DNA of 64,000 bases. Origin: Pseudomonadota bacterium. GTDB lineage: Bacteria > Pseudomonadota > Alphaproteobacteria > Acetobacterales > Acetobacteraceae. Every line of letters starts with the position of its first letter. Position 1 is the first letter of the stretch. Where the stretch lies: positions 225,653-289,652 of the forward strand of contig JAJZSY010000001.1 of NCBI GenBank assembly GCA_021849425.1. The letters run 5' to 3'. Positions 1 to 7,188 of the stretch are shown one piece after another. The notes under the pieces are model-generated. The model had not been told where the DNA came from. It worked only from the letters and a program-made list of their open reading frames with translations, and did not search any database. The translations under genes were made by a program, and so were the position numbers.

Positions 1-125
1 TTGCGCCGGCCGCCCTGCGGGGCGTCGGCGGTGGCGAAGCTGTTCCGCGCCTCCCATTCGGCCTGCCAGCGCGCCTCGGCGGCGGAAAAATCGTAGGCGC
101 CGGACTCGTGCGTGGTCTGGTCCAT
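1..125 (-). CDS. leuS: Leucyl-tRNA synthetase, N-terminal fragment (runs off the left edge)
   Basis: The reverse-strand frame starts at an ATG at position 125 and stays open to the window edge, giving about 41 residues. It contains YDFSAAEARWQAEW followed by ADAPQGGRRK, the typical start of bacterial LeuRS just before its KYYVLEMFPYPSG segment. LeuRS charges tRNA-Leu in the cytoplasm. The start lies 3 bases after the stop of the DUF3576 lipoprotein gene, so the two are probably cotranscribed, an arrangement common in alphaproteobacteria. Only the N-terminus is visible, so the HIGH and KMSKS catalytic motifs cannot be checked. Confidence 0.85.
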   Translation of the reverse strand, partial: MDQTTHESGAYDFSAAEARWQAEWEARNSFATADAPQGGRR

Positions 126-128
126 CGA

Positions 129-665
129 TCAGCCGTTCAGCTGGCCGGCGGCCTTGAGCTGGGCGGCGCGGGCGAGGATGCGGTCCTCGATGCCGCTGGC
201 GACCGCCGGGTCCACCGGCTGATCGACCCAGGCGCCGCCGCTGCGGCCCTGCTCGAACACCGAGACCTTGAGGTTGTTGGCGGCGAGGGTGGTGCCGAGC
301 ACGTAGGCGGTGACCTTGAAGCGCTGGCCGGTGGTGCCGGGCGGGGAATACCAGTCGGAGATGATGACGCCGGCGAAGGGATCGGCCGAGGCGAGCGGCA
401 TGAAGCTCAGCGTGTCGAGCGAGGCGCGCCAGAGATAGGCGTTGACCGCAACACCGGTCTGCCCGGCCGGGCTCTTGCCGCCGAGGCTGAACAGCGAGCC
501 GAGGCCGCCGCCATTGCCGCTCGACGCCATTGCCTGGGGCACCCGGTAGGACTGCATGCTCGGCAGGTTGGGCTGCTGCGCGTTGCTGCACGCCACGAGC
601 GCCAGGGCGGAGGCCAGCGACGCGGCTTTCAGGGCGGTCCGCAGGAAATGGTTCGGGCAGGTCAT
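129..665 (-). CDS. DUF3576 family outer-membrane lipoprotein
   Basis: A 178-residue protein if started at the ATG at 665, which places a short positive N-terminus and a hydrophobic stretch directly before a lipobox (LVAC); the frame is open further upstream to 755, but that extension is arginine-rich and would spoil the signal. After the lipidated Cys come about 45 low-complexity residues. The conserved body follows (VNAYLWRASLDTLSFMPLAS, then ADPFAGVIISDWY), which matches the DUF3576 family. Its function is not established. The gene precedes leuS by 3 bp, as in many alphaproteobacteria, where LPS-assembly genes often follow. A role in envelope biogenesis is inference. Confidence 0.8.
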   Translation of the reverse strand: MTCPNHFLRTALKAASLASALALVACSNAQQPNLPSMQSYRVPQAMASSGNGGGLGSLFSLGGKSPAGQTGVAVNAYLWRASLDTLSFMPLASADPFAGVIISDWYSPPGTTGQRFKVTAYVLGTTLAANNLKVSVFEQGRSGGAWVDQPVDPAVASGIEDRILARAAQLKAAGQLNG

Positions 666-781
666 GTCTGGAAAGCGCACATTCGTCTCCGCAGTTCGGA
701 CCGGAGGATCCGGCCGGCAACGATGGTCTTTAACCCTGCGGCGCGGCCGCGCCAAGGGCTGCGCGGCGCTGGGGGCCGGGC

Positions 782-814
782 AAAAGAAAAGGGCGGCGGA
801 TCGCTCCGCCGCCC
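782..814 (-). terminator. Intrinsic terminator of the porin gene
   Basis: A perfect 10-bp GC-rich inverted repeat (791-800 and 805-814) with a 4-base loop is followed, on the minus strand, by a T-rich tract (positions 790-782). It lies 25 bp past the porin stop and fits a rho-independent terminator for that gene. Confidence 0.85.
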
Positions 815-838
815 CATCTGAACACCTTGCGGGTCAGA

Positions 839-2110
839 TTACCACTTCAGAGCGGCACCGAGGCTGATCGCCTGGGACTGCACGTTGTTCTTCAGAGCCG
901 TCGTGCTGTTCGACGCGAAGGTGTAGCCAGCCTGGTGACGGTGACCATAGAGGTAGGTCGCATACAGGCCGAGGTTCTTGCTGAGCGCGTAGTTGGCGCC
1001 GACGGCAACACCGTAGTCGGTCTCGGTGCGGCCGAGGCTGGAGCCCCTCGTGTAGGCGCCAGCGGACTGGTTGTTGAAGTAGTAGGCGCCGACCGTGTAG
1101 GGGCCCATGTCGTAGATGCCGGTCACTTCATAGAAGGTCAGGTCGCGCTGGCCGGCCATCAGGAAGTGCATGCCGTTGTTGACCTGGCCGGACTTCGCGT
1201 TCACGCCGAGGGTGAAGCCGGCATACTTGACCTGGCCGGACAGTTCGTTGATGCCCATCGACTTGTAGTTCACGCCGAGACCGGTGCTGTTGCCGATCGG
1301 CGCGGCGTGCAGGTAGTCATACGCGAGGGTGACGCCGACGCCGTTGAACTCGCCGGAGTATTCGATGCCGCCGGTGACGGTGTTCTTGCGGCGGGAAGCA
1401 TCGCCAGCAGCGCTCGCCAGCGTGGCGCAGTTGGTGCTGCCGATGGCGCAAATCTCGCCCTGCTTGAAGCCGTTCGAGTTCGGCTCATAGTCGAAGCCGG
1501 CCTGGAAGCCCGCGATCTTCGGCGAGATATAGACGATCTTGTTGGTGGTGTAGAGCGCGCCGGTCGAGGTGAAGAGGCCCGAGGGAGCGTCCGGCGAGGG
1601 AACGGCGGCGCCGACGCCACCATCGGAGTTCCACAGGTTGCCGTCACCGAAATTGTAGTATTCGCCGGTGGAGAGCAGCCACCAGATGCCGTCGGTCTGG
1701 CCGAAGCGGACGAAGCCGGTCTGCGGCGTGCCGACATAGGCGAAGGCGCGACGGACCGCGAGGCCGGTCAGGCTGCCGCTGGCGCTGTTCTCGACGATAC
1801 CGGTGCCGGCATTGCTGTAGGCCGTGCGCAGCTCGATGTGCGCGCCGTACTGGATGCCGTTCTCGGTGGTGCCGTCGAAGCCCGGATACAGGCGGATGAA
1901 GCCGGACATGCCGACCGGGTTCAGCTTGGTGCCGCCCTGGACGCTGTCGCCGGAGGCGCCGATCATGTTGATCTGGTCGTTGATCAGGCCGTTGAGATAG
2001 ACGTGGATCGAGCCCGGGGCCGGAGCCTTGGCAGCCTGGGCGTGGGCGGCGCCGGACGCCGCGACCATCAAGCCGAGCGACGCGGCAGACGCCAGAAGAT
2101 ACTTGCGCAT
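839..2110 (-). CDS. Outer-membrane porin (general diffusion type)
   Basis: A 423-residue protein with a clear Sec signal peptide (about residues 1-24, ending AAHAQA). The mature chain alternates polar and hydrophobic residues in the way of beta-strands, with GFIRLYPGFDG, LRTAYSN, FVRFGQTDGIWW and GANYALSKNLGLYATYLYGHRH; the last is the usual penultimate-strand pattern of Gram-negative porins. The chain ends in aromatic Trp, as outer-membrane proteins need for BAM recognition. It should form a passive channel in the outer membrane. Two Cys lie near residues 222 and 228, probably in one external loop. It is a single-gene unit with its own terminator. The substrate cannot be predicted. Confidence 0.88.
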   Translation of the reverse strand: MRKYLLASAASLGLMVAASGAAHAQAAKAPAPGSIHVYLNGLINDQINMIGASGDSVQGGTKLNPVGMSGFIRLYPGFDGTTENGIQYGAHIELRTAYSNAGTGIVENSASGSLTGLAVRRAFAYVGTPQTGFVRFGQTDGIWWLLSTGEYYNFGDGNLWNSDGGVGAAVPSPDAPSGLFTSTGALYTTNKIVYISPKIAGFQAGFDYEPNSNGFKQGEICAIGSTNCATLASAAGDASRRKNTVTGGIEYSGEFNGVGVTLAYDYLHAAPIGNSTGLGVNYKSMGINELSGQVKYAGFTLGVNAKSGQVNNGMHFLMAGQRDLTFYEVTGIYDMGPYTVGAYYFNNQSAGAYTRGSSLGRTETDYGVAVGANYALSKNLGLYATYLYGHRHQAGYTFASNSTTALKNNVQSQAISLGAALKW

Positions 2111-2280
2111 TCAAACCTCCATTGTGCCGGCGAAACCGGCGTGAACCCTGCGCCGCCTGTGCCGTATCAGAAACCGGGATTGATCGCGGCCGGGCAGCGG
2201 ACAAGCGGATAAAAGGCATTTCAGTCTCAGGAAGCAACATGCGCGCGGCCGGAGCCGGGCTATTTAGGTGCGCTGTTGTA

Positions 2281-2886
2281 TCAAGGCCACAGTGTATGGC
2301 GCTGAATTGCCAGCGCTCCGATGGCGCCCCCGCCGGCGCAGGAGGGGCCGAGCGCGCGCAGACGGCGGCCGCACACGCCGCCGAGCGCGATCACCGGCAG
2401 CCCCGCCCCGCGGGCCAGCGCCGCCCAGCGCACCGGGCCGAGGGCGGGCGCGCCGGGATGGCTCGCGGTGGGAAAGGCCGGCGAAAGAAACACCAGATCG
2501 GCGCCGGCGCGGCGGGCGCGGACAAGCTCCGCCCGGTCATGCGCGGAGGCGGTAATCCAGCCGCCGCCGGGGGATCGGGGGGCGGCGGGGAGCGCGCGCG
2601 CGCCGCGGCGCAGATGCACCCCGGCATGCAGGCGCGCGGCGAGGCCGGGTGCTGCGGCGACCACCAGCGCGATCCGCCGCGCGCGGCAGAGCCGGGCGAT
2701 GGCGACGGCGCGCGCCGCCACGGGTTCATCGCGCAGCACCACGCCGGACAGGCCGGGCGGGAGCGCCGCGATCGCGGCCAGCGGGTCGGGCAGGCGGGCG
2801 GGGTCGGTGAACAGCCACAGCGTGGGGTGGCGGGCGCGGCGGCGGCGCTTGACCGCCCGCGCCGCCGCGATCAGTTGTTCATCCAT
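2281..2886 (-). CDS. Thiamine phosphate synthase-like protein (ThiE/TenI family)
   Basis: A 201-residue protein starting at the ATG at 2886. It shows the TIM-barrel layout of the ThiE/TenI family: LWLFTDPARLPDP near the start, GVVLRDE, an ITASAHDRAELVRARRAGADLVFLSPAFPT segment around the phosphate-binding strands, and VIALGGV near the end. Genuine ThiE joins the pyrimidine and thiazole parts of thiamine; this divergent subgroup lacks several canonical ThiE motifs, so it may instead be a TenI-like or unassigned paralogue. Its ATG overlaps, head to head, the ATG of yggS on the other strand. The frame is open further upstream, but that extension would lie antisense to yggS and is unlikely. Confidence 0.75.
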   Translation of the reverse strand: MDEQLIAAARAVKRRRRARHPTLWLFTDPARLPDPLAAIAALPPGLSGVVLRDEPVAARAVAIARLCRARRIALVVAAAPGLAARLHAGVHLRRGARALPAAPRSPGGGWITASAHDRAELVRARRAGADLVFLSPAFPTASHPGAPALGPVRWAALARGAGLPVIALGGVCGRRLRALGPSCAGGGAIGALAIQRHTLWP

Positions 2887-3559
2887 GAGCGAATTCAGCC
2901 CCGAGACGATCAGGCCCGCCCTCGACTCGATCCGCGCGCGGATCGCCCGCGCCGCGCAGGGACGCGCGGTGACGCTGATCGCGGTGTCGAAGACCAAGCC
3001 GGTCGCGGCGATCGAGGCGGCACTCGGCGCCGGGCAGATGGTGTTCGGCGAGAACCGGGTGCAGGAGGCGGCGGCGAAGTTCCCACTGCTGCGCCCGGCG
3101 CATCCGGGCCTCGCGCTGCACCTGATCGGGCCGTTGCAGACCAACAAGGCGCGCGAGGCGGTGGAGTTGTTCGACTGCATCGATTCGCTCGACCGGCCGA
3201 AACTCGCCGATGCGCTGGCGGCGGCCGCCGAGCGCGCCGGGCGGATGCCGCGGCTGCTGGTGCAGGTGAATGTCGGCGACGAGACGCAGAAGGCCGGGGT
3301 GAGCATGGCCGAGGCGGATGGCTTCATCCGCGCGATGCGCGCCCGGTTCGGCGAGCGGGTGCAGGGGCTGATGGCGATTCCGCCGCTCGGCGCCGATCCC
3401 GCGCCCTATTTCCGCACCCTCGTCGCCATGGCCGACACGCACGGGCTGGCGGTGCGCTCGATCGGCATGTCCGACGATTTCGAGACCGCGATCGCCTGCG
3501 GGGCGACCGAGGTGCGGGTCGGCTCGGCGCTGTTCGGCGCGCGCCACGCGCCTCAATAG
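2885..3559 (+). CDS. yggS: YggS/PROSC-type pyridoxal-phosphate homeostasis protein
   Basis: 224 residues from the ATG at 2885. The PLP lysine lies in LIAVSKTKP near residue 37; GENRVQEAAAKF follows, then HLIGPLQTNKAREAVELFDCIDSLDR and VQVNVGDETQKAGV, which together are diagnostic of this fold-type III PLP-binding family. The protein buffers free PLP and affects amino-acid and keto-acid balance; it has no known catalytic role. RVGSALFGAR near the C-terminus binds the PLP phosphate. Its stop overlaps that of the convergent hydroxyacid dehydrogenase by 7 bases. Its ATG shares a CATG with the divergent thiamine-family gene, so its promoter must lie inside that gene. Confidence 0.93.
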   Translation: MSEFSPETIRPALDSIRARIARAAQGRAVTLIAVSKTKPVAAIEAALGAGQMVFGENRVQEAAAKFPLLRPAHPGLALHLIGPLQTNKAREAVELFDCIDSLDRPKLADALAAAAERAGRMPRLLVQVNVGDETQKAGVSMAEADGFIRAMRARFGERVQGLMAIPPLGADPAPYFRTLVAMADTHGLAVRSIGMSDDFETAIACGATEVRVGSALFGARHAPQ

Positions 3560-4533
3560 CCCGCGGCGAAATCGACCAGCGTGGGCGGGACGCGCCCGGC
3601 GGCGAGTGTGCGCAGCGACGCGAAGAAGCTGGCCAGCGTCGCCGCGTTGTAGCGGGCCGGATCGTCCGACGAGATATGCGGCGTCATGATCAGGTTGGGC
3701 GTGTCCCAGACCGGATCGTCCGGCGGGACCGGCTCGGTGGCGAAGACGTCGAGCACCGCGCCGGCGATGGCGCCATCGCGCAGCGCGGCGCAGAGCGCGG
3801 GCTGATCGAGCAGCGCGCCGCGGCCCATGTTGATCACCCCGGCATGCGCGGGCAGCAGCGCCAGCCGCCGCGCATCGAGCAGGTTGCGCGTCGCCGCGGT
3901 GAGCGGACAGGCGAGGAGCAGGAAATCGGTGTGGGGCAGGATCAGGTCGAGATCGGCGACCGGCCTGGTCGCGTCGCAATCGGGATGCGGGGCGGCGCCG
4001 TTGCGGACACCGGTGACATGGATGCCGAATTGCCGCGCCCGGCGCGCCGCGCCGCCGCCGAGCCCGCCGACGCCGACGATCGTCGCGCGCATGCCGGCCA
4101 CCGTGCCGGAGGCGCGGCGCTGCCAGCGATGGGCGCGCTGGTCGGTCGCGAAGGCGGGCATGTGGGTCGCCAGCATCAGCATCGCCATGATCGCGAACTC
4201 GCCGGCGCGGTCGGCGTGCACGCCGCGATTGTTCAGCAGCATCACCCCCTCGGGGATCATGTCGAACGGGGCGAGCGGGTCGACGCCGGCGGAGGTGGAC
4301 TGGATCAGGCGCAGCTTTGGCGCGATCGAGAGATCGAGCCGGCGGATGGCGGCAGGGGTGGCGATCAGCGCCTCGATCCCGGGGGCGGCGGCGGCGAAAT
4401 CGGCCTCGGTCTCGCCCACGGTCAGGGTGTGGCCCGCGCCGATCTCGCCGGCGAGGGCGGCGGCCTCGTGAAATTCGGGCGCCGTCAGCTTGAGATAGGG
4501 GCTGTCGGCGAATTCCTGGATGTGGATGTGCAT
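3553..4533 (-). CDS. D-isomer-specific 2-hydroxyacid dehydrogenase family protein
   Basis: 326 residues from the ATG at 4533. The substrate domain carries LRLIQSTSAGVDPL and NNRGVHADRAGEFA; the Rossmann part has TIVGVGGLGGGAARRARQFG in the position of GxGxxG; later come LPAHAGVINMGRGALLDQPAL, GAVLDVFATEPVPPDDP and the catalytic-His block MTPHISS. These are the motifs of NAD(P)-dependent hydroxyacid dehydrogenases such as glyoxylate or hydroxypyruvate reductases. Substrate is unknown. The gene starts 2 bp after the DUF445 stop, so the two are likely an operon. The usual catalytic Arg and Glu appear to be present in NMGRG and ATEP. Confidence 0.85.
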   Translation of the reverse strand: MHIHIQEFADSPYLKLTAPEFHEAAALAGEIGAGHTLTVGETEADFAAAAPGIEALIATPAAIRRLDLSIAPKLRLIQSTSAGVDPLAPFDMIPEGVMLLNNRGVHADRAGEFAIMAMLMLATHMPAFATDQRAHRWQRRASGTVAGMRATIVGVGGLGGGAARRARQFGIHVTGVRNGAAPHPDCDATRPVADLDLILPHTDFLLLACPLTAATRNLLDARRLALLPAHAGVINMGRGALLDQPALCAALRDGAIAGAVLDVFATEPVPPDDPVWDTPNLIMTPHISSDDPARYNAATLASFFASLRTLAAGRVPPTLVDFAAGY

Positions 4534-4535
4534 GC

Positions 4536-5804
4536 TTACCCCGGCTGGTGAAATCCGAAATGCAGGAGAAGGAAGATCAGCCCGCCGGCGAGGAAGCCGA
4601 CCAGCGTGCCGTTGACGCGGATATATTGCAGGTCCTTGCCGACGCGCAGTTCGAGCCGCTCGGTGATCGTCGCGGCGTCCCAGTTGCCGATGACGCGGCC
4701 GATGAAGCCGGCGATCTCGGCCTGCGCGCCAGGCATGAGGCGGGTGACGACCATGCCCGCGCCGGCGGAGATGCGCGCGCGCATCGTGGGGTCCTCGGCG
4801 AGCAGGGCGCCGAAATTGGCGAGGGCGCCGGCGATCAGAAGCTGCGCGTGGCCGCCCGGCCGTGCGGCGTCCGCCGCGATCGCCGCGCGAAGCCGCGCCC
4901 ACAGCTCCGCCCCCCAGGCGCGCACGCTCTCATGCCCGACCACGCCGCGCAGGGCGGCGCCGAGTTCGGCGGCGCGGGCGGGATCATCGGTGAGGCGGAC
5001 GATCTCGCGGCGGACCCATTCATCGAAGGCGGCGCGCAGCTCGGAGCCATCGGGGTCGACGCGCTCCAGCTCGGTGTTGAGCGCGGTGACGACGCGCGCG
5101 GCGATATTCGCGCCGACCGCCCAGCCGACCAGCGCGCCGCCCTGCTCGCGGACGCGCTCGCGCACCGCCTGTTTCAGCTCGGCCTCGCGGCTTTGCAGCA
5201 GCAGGCGGAGCTGGCCGAGGATGAAGCTGAACACCTCCTGATGGCGTCCGCTCTCGACCAGCGAGGCGAGCGCGCGGGCGACGAGGCGGCCGGCGGTCGG
5301 CCCGCCCGCCATGCGCGGCAGCAGGCGGCCGAGCACCCGCCGCGCGCGGCCATCCTCGACCGAATCGAGCAGGCGCGGCAGTGCCCCGGCGATGGCTTCC
5401 GCCAACGGCGCCGACATCGCCGGATCGGCGAGGAAGCGGCCGAGCAGGGCCGGAATGTCGAGCCCGGCGAGAAACCGCGTCACGTCGGCGCCGGTGAAGA
5501 CATGGGTGGCGACGAAGCGGCCCAGCGCGGCGCCGAGCCGCTCCTTCTGCGCCGGCAGGATGGCGGTGTGCGGAATCGGCAGGCCGAGCGGGTGGCGGAA
5601 CAGCGCGGTGACGGCGAACCAGTCGGCGAGGCCGCCGATCAGCCCGGCCTTGGCGGCATCGCGCAGGAACAGGGCGGCGGGGCCGGGCTTCAGCGCGTAT
5701 CCCGCCGCCATCAGCGCCGCCATCAGCGCGAGCAGGCCGGTCGCGAAGGCGCGGTGCCGGAACAGCGAGCGGCGGAGTGCGGCGTCGGGGTCGGGTGTGG
5801 TCAT
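4536..5804 (-). CDS. DUF445 family membrane protein (YjiN-like)
   Basis: 422 residues. A transmembrane helix near residues 17-36 is followed by the signature GLIGGLADWFAVTALFRHPLGLPIPHTAILPAQKERLG, where a membrane-adjacent DWFAV segment is diagnostic of DUF445. The middle is helical and charged, and a hydrophobic helix (GFLAGGLIFLLLHFGF) closes the chain, with GxVxG-like turns before it. Members are inner-membrane proteins with a large soluble helical region; their function is not established. It is immediately upstream of the 2-hydroxyacid dehydrogenase gene. Confidence 0.88.
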   Translation of the reverse strand: MTTPDPDAALRRSLFRHRAFATGLLALMAALMAAGYALKPGPAALFLRDAAKAGLIGGLADWFAVTALFRHPLGLPIPHTAILPAQKERLGAALGRFVATHVFTGADVTRFLAGLDIPALLGRFLADPAMSAPLAEAIAGALPRLLDSVEDGRARRVLGRLLPRMAGGPTAGRLVARALASLVESGRHQEVFSFILGQLRLLLQSREAELKQAVRERVREQGGALVGWAVGANIAARVVTALNTELERVDPDGSELRAAFDEWVRREIVRLTDDPARAAELGAALRGVVGHESVRAWGAELWARLRAAIAADAARPGGHAQLLIAGALANFGALLAEDPTMRARISAGAGMVVTRLMPGAQAEIAGFIGRVIGNWDAATITERLELRVGKDLQYIRVNGTLVGFLAGGLIFLLLHFGFHQPG

Positions 5805-5860
5805 GGCGCTGGTGTGGCCCGATCCGCCGCGGCGGGCAACCCGTGCGCCACGGCGCGGGA

Positions 5861-7048
5861 TCAGCCCAGCAGGCGCAGGAGCACGAGGCCGGACGCGGCG
5901 AAACCGGCGCTGGCGAGGAAGGTCGCCGCCGGGCCGGCGACGCTCCAGGCGAGGCCGGCGATCAGGCTCGCGGCCAGCAGGGCGAGACCGCCGGCGAGGT
6001 GGAACACGCCGAACGCCGTGCCGCGCGCGGCCGCGGGTGCGGCATCGGAGACCAGCGCCGAGAGCACGCCCTGGGTCAGCCCCATATGCAGGCCGAACAG
6101 GGCGATGCCGAGCAGGCCGACCACGAGGCCGGGGGCGAAGGCGAGGCAGAGATCGGCGAGGATGAGCACGCCGAACCCGGCGGCGAGCACGCCCCGCCGA
6201 TCCAGCCGGTCGGCCAGGCGGCCGGCCGGATAGGCGGCGAGGCCGTAGACCACGTTCATCACCACCAGCACCGCCGGGGTGAGCGCCAGCGGCAGGCCGA
6301 GGCTGCGGGCGCGCAGGACGAGGAACGCCTCGCCGAAGCGGGCGAGCGTGAGCACCGCGCCGGCCAGCACGACGGCGCGAAAGCGCGGGCCGAGGGCGGC
6401 GAATTCGCGGGCGCGCAGCGGCAGGCGGGCGGGCGGGCGATCCGGCTTCGGCGGCGGCTCGCGCACCGCGACCGCGAGCAGCGCCACGGCGGCGAGGCCG
6501 AAGGGCAGCGCCAGCCAGAAGACGAGGCGGATATTGTCGCCGCTCGCCGCCATCAGCGCGATCGCGAGCAGCGGGCCGGCGAAGGCGCCGACCGTGTCGA
6601 GCGACTGGCGCAGGCCGAAGGCGGCGCCGCTCATGCCGGGCGGCGCGAGGTCGCCCACCAGCGCATCGCGCGGGGCGCCGCGCACGCCCTTGCCGATCCG
6701 GTCGAACACGCGCGCGCCCAGCACCACGCCCGCCACCGGTGCCAGCGCGAAGACCGGCTTCGACAGCGCGCCCATCGCATAGCCGGCGATGGCCAGCGGC
6801 TTGCGCCGGCCGAGCCGGTCACTCAGCCAGCCGGAGAACATCTTGACGATCGAGGCCGTGCCCTCGCCCAGCCCCTCGACCAGCCCGACCATTTCGGTGC
6901 CGGCGCCGAGCGTGACGACGAGGAAGACCGGCAGCAGCGCGTGGACCATCTCGGACGAGATGTCCATCAGCAGGCTGACGCAGCCGAGCGCCCAGATGGC
7001 GCGCGGCAGGCGCGGGCGCGCAAGGCCCGATTCGGCCGGGGCGCTCAT
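5861..7048 (-). CDS. Major facilitator superfamily transporter
   Basis: 395 residues with about 12 hydrophobic segments. The loop between helices 2 and 3 has the MFS motif GWLSDRLGRRKPLAIAGY, and a second copy, GRLADRLDRRGVLAAGFG, occurs at the matching position of the second half. FDRIGKGVRGAPRDALVGDL and FGLRQSLDTVGAFAGPLLA are typical of a family often annotated as Bcr/EmrE-unrelated multidrug or unknown-solute MFS carriers. It should be an inner-membrane secondary transporter; the substrate cannot be inferred. No partner gene is adjacent. Confidence 0.88.
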   Translation of the reverse strand: MSAPAESGLARPRLPRAIWALGCVSLLMDISSEMVHALLPVFLVVTLGAGTEMVGLVEGLGEGTASIVKMFSGWLSDRLGRRKPLAIAGYAMGALSKPVFALAPVAGVVLGARVFDRIGKGVRGAPRDALVGDLAPPGMSGAAFGLRQSLDTVGAFAGPLLAIALMAASGDNIRLVFWLALPFGLAAVALLAVAVREPPPKPDRPPARLPLRAREFAALGPRFRAVVLAGAVLTLARFGEAFLVLRARSLGLPLALTPAVLVVMNVVYGLAAYPAGRLADRLDRRGVLAAGFGVLILADLCLAFAPGLVVGLLGIALFGLHMGLTQGVLSALVSDAAPAAARGTAFGVFHLAGGLALLAASLIAGLAWSVAGPAATFLASAGFAASGLVLLRLLG

Positions 7049-7188
7049 GCCGCCCGCGCGTCAGTCGAGGCGTCGTGCCGCCCGCGCGGGCGCCGCCAGG
7101 CCCAATCCGTCATCGCCGGTCCTCCTGATCCGCAGGTAGGACGATCTGCGGGACGATGCCAAGCCCGGCCCTGGTCAGCCCGGCCGGC

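Noticed and set aside
2122..4551. An 809-codon open frame covering several genes
   Set aside because: It is Arg/Gly-rich low-complexity protein and crosses yggS and the hydroxyacid dehydrogenase, both with clear motifs.
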